DNA from: Lutibacter profundi
Lineage (GTDB): Bacteria > Bacteroidota > Bacteroidia > Flavobacteriales > Flavobacteriaceae
NCBI RefSeq assembly: GCF_001543325.1
Contig: NZ_CP013355.1
Span: 2,634,001 to 2,698,000, forward strand
Reading direction: 5' to 3'
Length of the DNA stretch: 64,000 nt
In this document: positions 9,320 to 18,055 of the stretch, piece after piece
Layout: each line of letters begins with the position of its first letter
How positions within the stretch are numbered: the stretch's first letter is position 1
Program-made: the position numbers and the translations under genes
The notes under the pieces: generated by a model
The model's input: only the letters and a program-made list of their open reading frames with translations
Told to the model about the DNA's origin: nothing
Databases searched by the model: none

Positions 9320-9384
9320 AACTATATATTAGCATCAAGTTCAAAATTTGAATAATTATTAGCATATAATTACTATAGCTAAAA

Positions 9385-9416
9385 TTTGTAGGCCTAACAA
9401 TAACAGCATACTTTTG
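9385..9416 (+). promoter_or_regulatory. Predicted promoter of norQ-norD
   Basis: TTTG at 9385-9388 and TACTTTTG at 9409-9416 match the Bacteroidota -33 and -7 elements with a 20-base spacer. The -7 box ends 46 bp before the norQ start. No copy of the norC/nirS/ric palindrome was found here. Confidence 0.5.
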
Positions 9417-9462
9417 TTAAGTATCCTTTTAGTAATTACGTCTAAAAAAAGAAATTTAAAAT

Positions 9463-10239
9463 ATGAATACATTACCTTATTATAGAGCAATAGGAAAAGA
9501 AATAGAAATATTTGAACATTCATATAAAAATAAGATTCCATTTTTATTGAAAGGGCCTACAGGAACTGGGAAGTCCAGATTTATAGAGTTTATGGCTCAT
9601 AAGCTAGATAAAAAATTGATAACTATAAGTTGTCATGAAGAAACTTCTTCAACCGACTTAATAGGTAGGTATATTATTAAAGGTGCTGAAACAATTTGGT
9701 TAGATGGACCACTAACTACAGCAATTAAAGAAGGCGCAATTATTTATTTAGATGAAATTGCGGAAGCTAGGCCAGATGTTATTGTTGCAATTCATTCACT
9801 AACCGATCATAGACGTGAATTATTTATTGATAAATTAGGAATAACTTTAAAAGCACATCAAGATTTTATGTTGGTAGCCTCTTTTAATCCGGGATATCAA
9901 AAAGGATTTAAAGAATTGAAACCTTCAACCAGACAACGATTTATAGCAACTTCTTTTGACTATCCTGAAGCTAAAATTGAAGCAGAAATCTTAGTAAATG
10001 AAACAGAAATTGAAATTGGAGTAGCCAAAAAATTAGTTAATATAGCTACTAAAATTAGAAATTTGACAGAACTTGGTTTGGCCGAAACAGTTTCTACACG
10101 ATTATTGGTAGATGCGGCAAAGCTAATTCATAGCGGATTGCCAAAACGACTTTCAGTTGAGGTAGCTGTTGTTGAGCCTTTAACCGATGATTTAGAAGTT
10201 GTTGAAGCACTTAAGGATTTATGTAATTTAATGATTTAG
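9463..10239 (+). CDS. norQ: NorQ/CbbQ-type MoxR AAA+ ATPase
   Basis: A 258-aa AAA+ ATPase of the MoxR/CbbQ/NorQ group, a chaperone that with NorD helps insert or activate metal centres of NO reductase. Walker A GPTGTGKS is at residues 31-38, Walker B IIYLDE at 93-98, and sensor-type ASFNPGYQ near 145. The C-terminal CbbQ_C-like region follows. Length matches NorQ (about 260 aa). It sits 95 bp upstream of norD, its usual VWA partner, and within the nir-nor region. Confidence 0.87.
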   Translation: MNTLPYYRAIGKEIEIFEHSYKNKIPFLLKGPTGTGKSRFIEFMAHKLDKKLITISCHEETSSTDLIGRYIIKGAETIWLDGPLTTAIKEGAIIYLDEIAEARPDVIVAIHSLTDHRRELFIDKLGITLKAHQDFMLVASFNPGYQKGFKELKPSTRQRFIATSFDYPEAKIEAEILVNETEIEIGVAKKLVNIATKIRNLTELGLAETVSTRLLVDAAKLIHSGLPKRLSVEVAVVEPLTDDLEVVEALKDLCNLMI

Positions 10240-10244
10240 AAACC

Positions 10245-10273
10245 GTCATCCTGAACTTGTTTCAGGATCTCAT
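10245..10273. repeat. Short palindromic intergenic repeat (REP-like)
   Basis: An imperfect palindrome, ATCCTGAA next to TTCAGGAT inside GTCATCCTGAACTTG..., located between norQ and norD. A close inverted copy lies at 55253-55282. The type is common between genes in Bacteroidota genomes. Confidence 0.6.
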
Positions 10274-10334
10274 CAAATTAATAATAAAGGTGGCTGAGCA
10301 GAGTTGAAGCCAAAAAATAAATAGTAAATTACCA

Positions 10335-12104
10335 ATGTTCGAACCCGATGAATATATCTTTACAAAACTTGCGTATTACTTTAAACGGCGTAAACGTAAA
10401 AAGGAAGAAAGTAATATTCATGCTGTAAATTTAGATGATTTAAAACCACGATTAACTATTTTTGCTAGGGCAATAACAGGTGAAGCTATAGAAATATTTG
10501 AGGCGGAAAGAGAAGGCGGTTATAAAAACAATAATTTTTTCCTTCCTTCAAAATATTCCGATTTTAAAACAGTTGATGAAAATATTTCTTTCTATTTATT
10601 TAGAATATTATATCTATCCATTCAAAAAAATTTAAATTTAAATTGGCTTGATAAAACGGAACATGAATTACTAGAATCACAACAAAAAGCCAACGAAACG
10701 TCTTCAATTGTTTTAGAAACGTTATTTCAACAATTTCCTATTACAAAAAAACAGCATAAAAAACTTATTCAATTTTATTCAAAAAATATAAAGAAGAATT
10801 CCGAAGCAGATTTTACATTTATTTATGGAAAATGGATGCGTAATAATCCTGAAGAAGGTTTAAAAGATAAACTTAAAAATTTTACGGATAAAGTAAAAAA
10901 GGGAAAAGAAGAAAAGCCAAAAACTATTTTAAAATCAAAAGCTGTTGAAGAAATAATTTCAGTTCAGGTAGATGAAAAACAACGAGAAGATGCCACTACA
11001 CAACATCAATTTGAAAAAGTGGAAACAGCTGATGAATTTGGTGGGAATTGGAGAGATATGGATGGAGATGATGATTTAAAAGATCACGAAAATGCTTTAG
11101 ACGAACTAAATATGAAATATACAGTTCGCGTAGATGATACGGCACATTCTGTATATCAAGCAGATTTTGTGGAGAATACAACAGTTTCGGAAAGTGCAGA
11201 AATAGATAGCACAGGATACCATGTGGTTTATGATGAATGGAATTATACAAAACGAAAATATAAAGAAGGTTTTTGTAAAGTATATCCTAAAACCCTTTTA
11301 AAAACAAACGTTTCCTATTATAAGAAAACGATTAATCAAAATAAATCAACATTAATTGGCTTGCGAAAAATGTTAGCTACAGTTAATAATAAATTGCTAC
11401 AACAGCGCCGCCAAACTCAAGGTGAAGAGTTTGATATTGACGCCATAACAGATTTGTTTGTTGATGTGCATTCTGGGCATACACCTTCCGAAAAAATATA
11501 CCTTTCTAAACGCAAAAAAGAAAAAGATTTATCTATTTTATTATTGCTAGATATTAGTTTGTCAAGTGATGGATATGCCGCTGGAAATAGAGTAATTGAC
11601 GTTGAAAAACAAGTTTCTATTTTATTTGGTGAAATTTTAAATGAATTTGACATCGATTTTTCGATAGATTGCTTTTACTCTAAAACAAGAAATCATTCTA
11701 CATACTTAACTATCAAAGATTTTGATGAAGATTGGGATAAAGCTAAATTTAAAGTGGGAGCTGTTGAACCTAGTGGTTATACTAGAATTGGTGCTGCTTT
11801 ACGCCATTCTGGAGCTATGTTAGACAAGCGTGATACTAAAAATAAATGGGTTATTTTAATTTCAGACGGCAAGCCAAACGATTATGATAAATACGAAGGA
11901 AAGTACGGAATAAATGATGTTAAACAAGCCTTGAGAGAATTGAATGAACGTCAAATAAACTCGTATGCTTTAGCTATTGAAGCACAAGCCAAATATTATT
12001 TACCACAAATGTTTGGACAAAACCACTATCAAATTTTAACGACTCCTGTTGAGCTCCTAAAATCATTGGTGCTTCTCTATGAAAAAATAAAACATCAATC
12101 TTAA
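10335..12104 (+). CDS. norD: NorD-type VWA-domain protein
   Basis: A 589-aa protein whose last ~200 residues form a von Willebrand A domain: LLLLDISLSSDGY contains the MIDAS DxSxS motif, and WVILISDGKPNDYDKYEGKYGI supplies the later MIDAS aspartate. The long N-terminal region is charged, helical and NorD-like. NorD pairs with the NorQ ATPase for maturation of NO reductase. It is on the same strand as norQ and the two are likely co-transcribed. The dispersed repeat that follows marks the end of this operon. Confidence 0.85.
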   Translation: MFEPDEYIFTKLAYYFKRRKRKKEESNIHAVNLDDLKPRLTIFARAITGEAIEIFEAEREGGYKNNNFFLPSKYSDFKTVDENISFYLFRILYLSIQKNLNLNWLDKTEHELLESQQKANETSSIVLETLFQQFPITKKQHKKLIQFYSKNIKKNSEADFTFIYGKWMRNNPEEGLKDKLKNFTDKVKKGKEEKPKTILKSKAVEEIISVQVDEKQREDATTQHQFEKVETADEFGGNWRDMDGDDDLKDHENALDELNMKYTVRVDDTAHSVYQADFVENTTVSESAEIDSTGYHVVYDEWNYTKRKYKEGFCKVYPKTLLKTNVSYYKKTINQNKSTLIGLRKMLATVNNKLLQQRRQTQGEEFDIDAITDLFVDVHSGHTPSEKIYLSKRKKEKDLSILLLLDISLSSDGYAAGNRVIDVEKQVSILFGEILNEFDIDFSIDCFYSKTRNHSTYLTIKDFDEDWDKAKFKVGAVEPSGYTRIGAALRHSGAMLDKRDTKNKWVILISDGKPNDYDKYEGKYGINDVKQALRELNERQINSYALAIEAQAKYYLPQMFGQNHYQILTTPVELLKSLVLLYEKIKHQS

Positions 12105-12110
12105 ATAGGC

Positions 12111-12280
12111 TTATAGAGGTCGGTATTTAGCTACATATGAAATGATAAAACAGGAGTGTTAAACAAATAAATTTTATAATTTGTTTGTTCTAGCCTTTCC
12201 GCTTCGCTCAAAATAAACTAAAGTTAAGAACTATATCAAATATTAATAGGTCATGACTGTATTTGATTTGATACAAATAA
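12111..12280 (+). repeat. Dispersed palindromic intergenic repeat, copy 1
   Basis: Begins TTATAGAGGTCGGTA 7 bp after norD and shares long blocks with copies 2 and 3: AAATGATAAAACA, ATAATTTGT, GCTTCGCT, AAATAAACTAAAGT, AATAGGTC and TTGATACAAA. Its right terminal arm is not clear. It lies at the end of the norQD transcription unit. Confidence 0.65.
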
Positions 12281-12366
12281 AGATAATTGCTAAATTAATA
12301 ATAGGTAATTATCTACAAATCTCGGACTATTTAGGAAGCCATTTTTTTTATAAAATTTAACATAAT

Positions 12367-12392
12367 AATAAAAGATAAACAAGTCTTTTATT
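12367..12392. promoter_or_regulatory. Predicted NO-regulon operator upstream of ric
   Basis: A perfect inverted repeat, arms AATAAAAGA and TCTTTTATT (9 bp) around an 8-base spacer, 30 bp before ric. It matches the norC and nirS sites apart from spacer changes. It directly precedes a -7 box, so a bound protein would cover the -33 region, which favours repression. Confidence 0.66.
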
Positions 12393-12394
12393 GT

Positions 12395-12402
12395 TACCTT
12401 TG
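12395..12402 (+). promoter_or_regulatory. -7 promoter box of ric
   Basis: TACCTTTG matches TAnnTTTG exactly, 20 bp before the ric start codon and 2 bp after the palindrome. Confidence 0.55.
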
Positions 12403-12422
12403 TACCCATATAAAATAGAATA

Positions 12423-13118
12423 ATGGATATATATAAGGAACAAACAGTTGCAGAAGTGGTGAGTGGAAATGTGGGTGCGGACCATGTTTTTAGTAAATAC
12501 AACATAGATTTTTGTTGTGGTGGTAATGTTACACTTGAAAAGGCTTGTCAAGAAAAAGGAATAACATTTGAAGTTTTAAAAAAGGAAATAGAAACACTAG
12601 TTAATAGTATTAGTAATGAAACTAATTTTAGTGAAATGGATGAAATTTCTATAATTAATTATGCTCAAAATGTATTTCATAATTATTTTAAAGAAAATAT
12701 TCCACTAGTATCGGCATTAGCACTAAAAGTTGCTGAAGTTCACTGGAAACAGCATAAAGAAGTTATAGAAATAAATAATTTGTTCAATCAGATTGTTCCT
12801 GAATTGAATGAACAAATGGCAGCCGAGGAAAAGAACCTTTTTCCTATATTAAAAAAGGAAACCTTGCAAAGAAAAGAAACAGAATTAAAATCAGTAGTAA
12901 AAACTACTCAAAATATGGAAAATGTTGATAAACAAATAGGAGTTGTTTTTAAACGTTTAGCAAATTTAACAAACAGTTATACACCGCCTGTAGGTGCCTG
13001 TAATACTTTTAAATTGTTGTATGAAAAATTACATGAAGTTGAGTTGAAATTACATAATTACATGCATTTTGAAATAAATATTTTATTTCCTAGAGTATTA
13101 AAAAAATTAAAATCGTAA
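12423..13118 (+). CDS. ric: Iron-sulfur cluster repair di-iron protein (RIC/ScdA/YtfE)
   Basis: A 231-aa di-iron protein that restores iron-sulfur clusters damaged by NO or peroxide. The N-terminal ScdA_N domain (residues 1-60) contains VAEVVSGNVGADHVFSKYNIDFCCGG with the paired cysteines. The rest is a hemerythrin-like four-helix domain with the iron-binding HxxxE/H residues (HWKQHKEVIE near 103, EMAAEEKNLFP-like near 137, YEKLHEVELKLHNYMHFEINILFP near 200). It has its own promoter overlapped by the shared palindrome, which puts it in the NO regulon predicted here. Confidence 0.9.
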   Translation: MDIYKEQTVAEVVSGNVGADHVFSKYNIDFCCGGNVTLEKACQEKGITFEVLKKEIETLVNSISNETNFSEMDEISIINYAQNVFHNYFKENIPLVSALALKVAEVHWKQHKEVIEINNLFNQIVPELNEQMAAEEKNLFPILKKETLQRKETELKSVVKTTQNMENVDKQIGVVFKRLANLTNSYTPPVGACNTFKLLYEKLHEVELKLHNYMHFEINILFPRVLKKLKS

Positions 13119-13159
13119 GGTGAGGTCTAACCTTAATATCAAACTAAAAAAATAAAAAA

Positions 13160-14137
13160 ATGAATTCATTTTTACCTACGGTAGAAAAATTACCAGAAGG
13201 GCATCCTGTAAAAGTATATTACAAAGAAAGTGCCTTAATTCAAGAGCTATTATTAGAATTATATAATGTGGATCCTGTAGCTAATTTTCAGAAGTATTTT
13301 AATATTTTCAATCAATTAACTACTATTGAAAAACGTTTTGTACGTAAAGAAAATCAGTTATTTCCATATCTAGAAAAACACGGTTGGGAAGGGCCAAGTC
13401 AAGGAATGTGGTCTTTTCACGATAATTTACGAGAGCAAATACGTTTGTTAAATAAATATAACGAAGAAAAGAACACCACAAAAATTATTGAAAATTTACC
13501 TTATTTAATTGAAGGAATTAAGCGTTTAATGAGTATAGAAGATACGCGTTTATTTCCAAAAGCAATGGACTTACTTTCTGAAGAAGATTGGAAAGAATTT
13601 TATATCGGTGATGAAGAAGTAGGGTGGATGTTAACTGAAAAACCAGCACCTTATCCTGCAATAATAAAAGAAGAATACGTACATCCAAGTGAAGATTTTA
13701 CACAAAGAGACTTGTCATTTTCTTTAGATAATACATTTCATTATGATGAAGGCTATATGACTCCTGAACAAGTAAACCTTTTATTGAGGTTTTTACCAAT
13801 TGATATTACCTATGTTGATGAAAATGATAAAGTAATATTTTACAATAGAGGAGATGATCGAGTTTTTTCTCGTAGTAAAGGAATTATTGGTCGTGAAGTT
13901 CGTTTTTGTCATCCACCAAAAAGTGTAGATATGGTATTGCGTATTGTAGCTGAATTTAAAGCAGGAACAAAAGATGTAGCTGAATTTTGGTTTAATTTTA
14001 AAGGTAGAATCATTCATATTCGCTATTTTGCAATCCGTGATAATGAAAAGAATTATAAGGGTGTTATTGAAATGTCACAAGATATTACAGATATTCAAAA
14101 ATTAGAAGGTCAAAAACGATTGTTAGATTGGGATTAA
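13160..14137 (+). CDS. Hemerythrin/DUF438 protein with C-terminal PAS domain
   Basis: A 325-aa protein with an N-terminal hemerythrin-like helical region (FHDNLREQIRLL near residue 90; EDTRLFPKAMDLL near 127) and a C-terminal PAS domain from about 200 (FLPIDITYVDENDKVIFYNRGDDRVFSRSKGIIGREVRFCHPPKSVDMV). This architecture is the DUF438/PAS family. The PAS part resembles O2/NO- or haem-sensing folds, but a ligand is not shown. It lies between ric and norEF on the same strand with short gaps, so it probably has a role in NO detoxification or sensing. A small inverted repeat, TAAGGT/ACCTTA with an 8-base spacer, lies at 13116-13135. Confidence 0.8.
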   Translation: MNSFLPTVEKLPEGHPVKVYYKESALIQELLLELYNVDPVANFQKYFNIFNQLTTIEKRFVRKENQLFPYLEKHGWEGPSQGMWSFHDNLREQIRLLNKYNEEKNTTKIIENLPYLIEGIKRLMSIEDTRLFPKAMDLLSEEDWKEFYIGDEEVGWMLTEKPAPYPAIIKEEYVHPSEDFTQRDLSFSLDNTFHYDEGYMTPEQVNLLLRFLPIDITYVDENDKVIFYNRGDDRVFSRSKGIIGREVRFCHPPKSVDMVLRIVAEFKAGTKDVAEFWFNFKGRIIHIRYFAIRDNEKNYKGVIEMSQDITDIQKLEGQKRLLDWD

Positions 14138-14153
14138 ACTTAAAATAATAGTG

Positions 14154-14735
14154 ATGAGTGTGCAACAAATAAATCATAAAAGTATTTACTATCCTCCTGG
14201 AGGAATTTTACTGTGGATTCTTATTTTTTTAGAATTAATTACTTTTGGCGCAGCCCTAATTGCAATGGTAGTTTATGGCAAACAAGAGCCAGAAATGTTT
14301 CATGCTTCACGATTGCATTTAAATACAACTATTGGTACTATAAATACAATTGCTCTAATTACTAGTGGATTTTTTATGGCACTATCAGTGCAGTACTTTA
14401 AAGAGAATAATCTAAAAAAATCTTCCTTATTTTTAAAATTAACCATGTTAGGAGGTGTGTTCTTTTTAGTTTTAAAAGGATTTGAATACTATGAAAAAAT
14501 AGAAGTAGGTTTAACTATTGGTTACAACACTTTTTTTACATTTTATTGGCTATTAACCTTATTTCATGTGATTCATTTATTGGTTGGATTGGTAATTTTG
14601 TTGTTTATGCAACGCGATTTAAATAAAAATAAAACCAACGCTAATATAGAAGATGTTGAAGCAAGTGCAGCTTTTTGGCATATGTGTGATTTAATTTGGT
14701 TATTGCTATTTCCAGTAATTTATTTAATCTTTTAA
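14154..14735 (+). CDS. norE: NorE-like cytochrome c oxidase subunit III family protein
   Basis: A membrane protein of 193 aa with five predicted transmembrane helices, a short relative of cytochrome c oxidase subunit III. NorE is an accessory of cNOR whose loss lowers NO reductase activity in other bacteria. Typical features are YPPGGILLWILIFLELITFGAAL near the N-terminus, HLNTTIGTINTIALITSGFFMA, and FYWLLTLFHVIHLLVGLVIL. I chose the ATG at 14154; a GTG codon lies directly before it. It is followed 2 bp later by norF. Confidence 0.8.
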   Translation: MSVQQINHKSIYYPPGGILLWILIFLELITFGAALIAMVVYGKQEPEMFHASRLHLNTTIGTINTIALITSGFFMALSVQYFKENNLKKSSLFLKLTMLGGVFFLVLKGFEYYEKIEVGLTIGYNTFFTFYWLLTLFHVIHLLVGLVILLFMQRDLNKNKTNANIEDVEASAAFWHMCDLIWLLLFPVIYLIF

Positions 14736-14737
14736 CC

Positions 14738-14983
14738 ATGGAAAAATTACGATTAGTAAAAGTTTGGATTTTCTTGGTGCTGTTAACAATTTCTTCAGCA
14801 TTAGTTAGTTATAATTTTCCACATTATGAATATATAATCACTATAATTATAGGATTGACGATTGTTAAATTTTTAGGAATTTCTTTCTTTTTTATGGAGC
14901 TTAGAAAGGCAAATTCTTTTTGGAAAATAGCCGTTATTATTTATTTATTACTATTTTCAACAATAGTAACGCTAATTGTTTAG
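14738..14983 (+). CDS. norF: NorF-like cytochrome c oxidase subunit IV family protein
   Basis: An 81-aa protein with three hydrophobic segments, resembling the cytochrome c oxidase subunit IV/NorF family (ITIIIGLTIVKFLGISFFFMELRKA is the characteristic stretch). The start is placed at MEKLRLVKVW, 2 bp after the norE stop; an upstream in-frame start would overlap norE by about 40 bp. It ends the operon and is followed by a dispersed repeat. Confidence 0.78.
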   Translation: MEKLRLVKVWIFLVLLTISSALVSYNFPHYEYIITIIIGLTIVKFLGISFFFMELRKANSFWKIAVIIYLLLFSTIVTLIV

Positions 14984-15007
14984 ATTTTAATATTTGGTAT
15001 AGTTCGT

Positions 15008-15232
15008 TTTATAGAGGTAAGTAGATACCTATTGTTTCAAATGATAAAACACGGAGTGTCAAATACATAATATTTCATAATTTGTCAGGTTGAGCCTTTC
15101 AACTTCGCTTAAGATAAACTAAAGTCGAGATTTATATTAAATATAAATAGGTCTCGACTGCGCTTGACCTGATACCAAATAGTGGTATTTTTATTTTATG
15201 ACATTACCTATGGATTTCTATTAAATTTTAAT
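15008..15232 (+). repeat. Dispersed palindromic intergenic repeat, copy 2
   Basis: Begins TTTTATAGAGGTAAGTAG and shares AAATGATAAAACA, GGAGTGT, CATAATTTGTC, CTTCGCTTAAGATAAACTAAAGT, AATAGGTC and TCGACTGCGCTTGACCTGATAC with the other copies. It fills the gap between norF and the converging CocE-like gene and probably acts as a two-way end region. Confidence 0.68.
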
Positions 15233-15242
15233 GTAATTATTT

Positions 15243-17165
15243 TTAATTTAAAACAGAAAACTCAATACTTGAAGAAGTAAAAACGGTATGTGTTTGCGTT
15301 TTAAAATCGTCTTTGGTTGCTTTAAAAATATTGTCAACATATGTTTGTGGATTTAAATCTATCAAAGGAAACCATGTACTTTGCACTTGTATTTGTAATT
15401 TATGCCCTTTTTTAAACGTGTGGTTAATATCTTGTAATTTTATGTTTACAGCTGTTTTTTTATTAGGGACAAAAGGCTCAGGATAGGTAAAACTATTTCT
15501 AAACTTACCTCGCATCACTTCGCTGCGTACCATTAAATAATAATTACTCATTTTTAAATGGTTTTGCATACCTTTTTGTTCTTTTGCATCTGTAGGAAAA
15601 ACATCAATAACTTTTACAATCCAATCGGCATCTGTACCCGTTGTTGCTACTTTCAGTTTAGCTAAAATTGCTCCCACTAAAGTTATATCTTCTTCTAAAA
15701 CAGGAGTTTCAAAAACCAATACATCGGGTCTTCTTGCAGCAAATCGTTGATCATCAGTCATATATTTCCGTGGGGTAAAAACTGTTTTAATATCTTCAGA
15801 ATAAGGTACAGGTTTTTTGATATCACTTATAAATTGAATACCCGTTTCTTTTTCTTTGGTAGTGGTTAATTGTTGATCTTCAGATAAGTACAGCATTTCT
15901 TTTGCAGCTTTTTTAGGTGGCCAAGTGTCGTAACTTTTCCATTCTTTTTTGCCAGAATCATACACATAAGCTTCAGGTAATCCTGAGTTTTTAGAACCGT
16001 CTCCTTTTAAAAAGTGATTAAAAAATTTAGTTTCTATATTTTTCTGATAATTGATAGCTATTGAATCGCCAAAATAGAAATTCCCAACGCTATTTCTAAC
16101 CTTGCTTCTTGCCCATTGCCCGTGACTCCAAGGTCCAAAAACTAAGGTGTTATAGTTATTAGGATTGTATTTTTCTATGGTTTTATACGTTTCTAGTGCG
16201 CCATACAAATCTTCGGCATCAAACTCACCGCCAACAACCATAGTTGCAACATGTGACTTGATGTTTTTTAAGTGCTGAATAATTCCTTTTTTTTGCCAGT
16301 TTTCGTCGTAATTTGGATGATTTGTTAATTCTTTCCAAAAGAAATCTTCATTTAAATTAGAGGTATTCAATTTTGAATTATCTAATTTTTCATATTCAAA
16401 ATAATGATTGAGATTACTCAATGGACCTGCATCTAAAAAGAATTGATATTGATCTTTGGTATTTAGTTTAGGGAGCTTGTACCAAGCAGTGTCTGTTGGT
16501 TTATCTTTTGGAGTTCCAAATAAAGAGGTTGCTCTAAAATAACTTAATAAATAAGCACCGTTATGGTGAAAATCATCAAAAAAGAAATCGCCTATACTTG
16601 CTTGTGGTGAGGCAGCTTTTAATGCAGGGTGCGCATCAATAGTAGAGCAGGTAGCGTAAAAACCAGGGTACGAAATTCCCCAAGTACCAACATTTCCATT
16701 GTTATTCTCTACATTTTTCACCAACCAATCAATAGTATCGTATGTATCAGAACTTTCATCAATATCAGTATTATCTTTTTTATTTGGGATATACGGACGC
16801 ATATTTACATAAGTTCCTTCACTCATCCATCGTCCGCGTACATCTTGATATACTATAATATTCCCTTCTTTCATTAAAATAGCATTAGGGCCAATTTTTT
16901 TTCTAAATATATCAGCTCCATAAGGTTTACAGCTATAAGGAGTACGTTGCATAATAATAGGATATTTTTTGCTAGTATCTTTTGGTGCATAAATTACGGT
17001 AAACAATTTAACACCATCACGCATAGTAATGGTAGTTTCTGTTTTTGTGTAATTATTTTGGACGTAATTGTTTTCTTGTGAGTTTGAAGATTCAGACTTG
17101 GAGCAACTAATTATTGAAAAAGTAAGAAATACAATAATTAGTGTTTTAAAAGCGTAGTTTTTCAT
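15243..17165 (-). CDS. CocE/NonD-family serine hydrolase (X-Pro dipeptidyl-peptidase-like lipoprotein)
   Basis: A 640-aa exported alpha/beta hydrolase with a lipobox (FSIISC, Cys21). The S15/CocE signature VGTWGISYPGFYA places the nucleophile at Ser165; the FGPWSHGQW segment supplies the histidine. The C-terminal jelly-roll domain of this family starts near residue 430 (PEAYVYDSGKKEWKSYDTWPP). Members hydrolyse acyl-proline peptides, cocaine-type esters, or glutaryl and cephalosporin amides. Here a cell-surface peptidase or esterase is most likely. It is the only gene in its transcription unit. Confidence 0.85.
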   Translation of the reverse strand: MKNYAFKTLIIVFLTFSIISCSKSESSNSQENNYVQNNYTKTETTITMRDGVKLFTVIYAPKDTSKKYPIIMQRTPYSCKPYGADIFRKKIGPNAILMKEGNIIVYQDVRGRWMSEGTYVNMRPYIPNKKDNTDIDESSDTYDTIDWLVKNVENNNGNVGTWGISYPGFYATCSTIDAHPALKAASPQASIGDFFFDDFHHNGAYLLSYFRATSLFGTPKDKPTDTAWYKLPKLNTKDQYQFFLDAGPLSNLNHYFEYEKLDNSKLNTSNLNEDFFWKELTNHPNYDENWQKKGIIQHLKNIKSHVATMVVGGEFDAEDLYGALETYKTIEKYNPNNYNTLVFGPWSHGQWARSKVRNSVGNFYFGDSIAINYQKNIETKFFNHFLKGDGSKNSGLPEAYVYDSGKKEWKSYDTWPPKKAAKEMLYLSEDQQLTTTKEKETGIQFISDIKKPVPYSEDIKTVFTPRKYMTDDQRFAARRPDVLVFETPVLEEDITLVGAILAKLKVATTGTDADWIVKVIDVFPTDAKEQKGMQNHLKMSNYYLMVRSEVMRGKFRNSFTYPEPFVPNKKTAVNIKLQDINHTFKKGHKLQIQVQSTWFPLIDLNPQTYVDNIFKATKDDFKTQTHTVFTSSSIEFSVLN

Positions 17166-17256
17166 GTAAATACTGGTATGTGAGATTGTAAATCTACAAA
17201 AAATGAACTTTAGAAATGTTAAGGTATTTGTTAAATCAAGTTTCTATAAAAACAGT

Positions 17257-17643
17257 TTAAAAATCTATGTTCAAAATAGAATAAAATAAGAAGCCCCAAC
17301 CAATAATTAAAAATAAACCTCCAAGCGGTGTAATTGGGCCTAAAAATGTTAATTTTTTGTTTTTTGCTGAAGAAATTACCAAGCCATAAATGCTAAACGA
17401 AAACAAGAGAACACCAAGTATAAAACTGTACACCATATATTTTTCTGAAGCCTTTTCTAAGTCGAAATTAAAACCAATAAGTAATAAAACGATAGCGTGA
17501 TACATTTGGTACTTAACACCAGTTTCAAAGCTTTTTAATTGCTCTTTATTTAAAATTTTCTTTAATAAGTGAGCGCCAAAAGCGCCAAAAATAACAGCCA
17601 AGCCTCCTAAAATACTGGCAAAAAGCAAAGTGAATTGTATCAT
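17257..17643 (-). CDS. DUF423 family small membrane protein
   Basis: A 128-aa protein with four hydrophobic helices. The motif GAFGAHLLKK near residue 22 and KYQMYHAIVLLLIG near 46 are characteristic of DUF423 (YgdD-like). The function is unknown in the family. The gene is monocistronic and points toward the CocE-like gene. Confidence 0.85.
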   Translation of the reverse strand: MIQFTLLFASILGGLAVIFGAFGAHLLKKILNKEQLKSFETGVKYQMYHAIVLLLIGFNFDLEKASEKYMVYSFILGVLLFSFSIYGLVISSAKNKKLTFLGPITPLGGLFLIIGWGFLFYSILNIDF

Positions 17644-17736
17644 TGAATAGTTTAAGTATAGTTTTTACGAAACGCAGTATTAACAAAATAATAAAGTGCA
17701 ATTATGCACTATTAACTAATTTAAAATTTTACGATT

Positions 17737-17985
17737 ATGAAAAAAATAAAAGGAATTTTAGTATTCACAGTAATTGCTATGGGAGTGTTTTTTAGTACTA
17801 CTTCAATAAATTCTAAAAAAGAAGATATGGATTTGGCAAGTTTAATGGCTGTTGAAACAGCTGATGCTAAATGGGCTTGGTTTGGCTGTGGTCAAGGAGG
17901 AGACCAGTGCGGAGGTAATTATAACTGTAAGTGGGTAATTGTAAGTAGTAATGCATGTAGTCCAAATCCTCACCCACAACAGTAG
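17737..17985 (+). CDS. NVEALA-type small secreted peptide
   Basis: An 82-aa peptide with a hydrophobic N-terminal segment (residues 5-22), a short acidic leader ending LASLMAVETADA, and a tail rich in glycine, tryptophan and four cysteines (FGCGQGGDQCGGNYNCKW...ACSPNPHPQQ). The leader resembles the NVEALA family of Bacteroidota, where the cut is expected near the alanine-rich end. The tail could carry two disulfides. It heads a set with a propeller lipoprotein, a thioredoxin-like lipoprotein and a signal peptidase, which suggests export and processing of the peptide. The function is unknown. Confidence 0.6.
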   Translation: MKKIKGILVFTVIAMGVFFSTTSINSKKEDMDLASLMAVETADAKWAWFGCGQGGDQCGGNYNCKWVIVSSNACSPNPHPQQ

Positions 17986-18011
17986 AGGTTAATTTAATCT
18001 AAAAAATTAAG

Positions 18012-18041
18012 GTAGGCTTTATATACCAAAGCCTACTTTTT
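18012..18041 (+). terminator. Terminator or attenuator after the NVEALA-type gene
   Basis: GTAGGCTTT, a 7-base loop, AAAGCCTAC, then a T-run. It lies 26 bp after the peptide gene and 14 bp before the propeller gene. Partial read-through would make the peptide more abundant than the downstream proteins. Confidence 0.75.
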
Positions 18042-18055
18042 AAAATCAAAACTAA

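Noticed and set aside
13116..13135. Inverted repeat TAAGGT/ACCTTA with 8-base spacer before the hemerythrin/PAS gene as a fourth NO-type operator
   Set aside because: Spacing is the same but the arms differ from AAAAGA/TCTTTT, and it lies right after the ric stop codon, so a hairpin at the end of ric is as likely.
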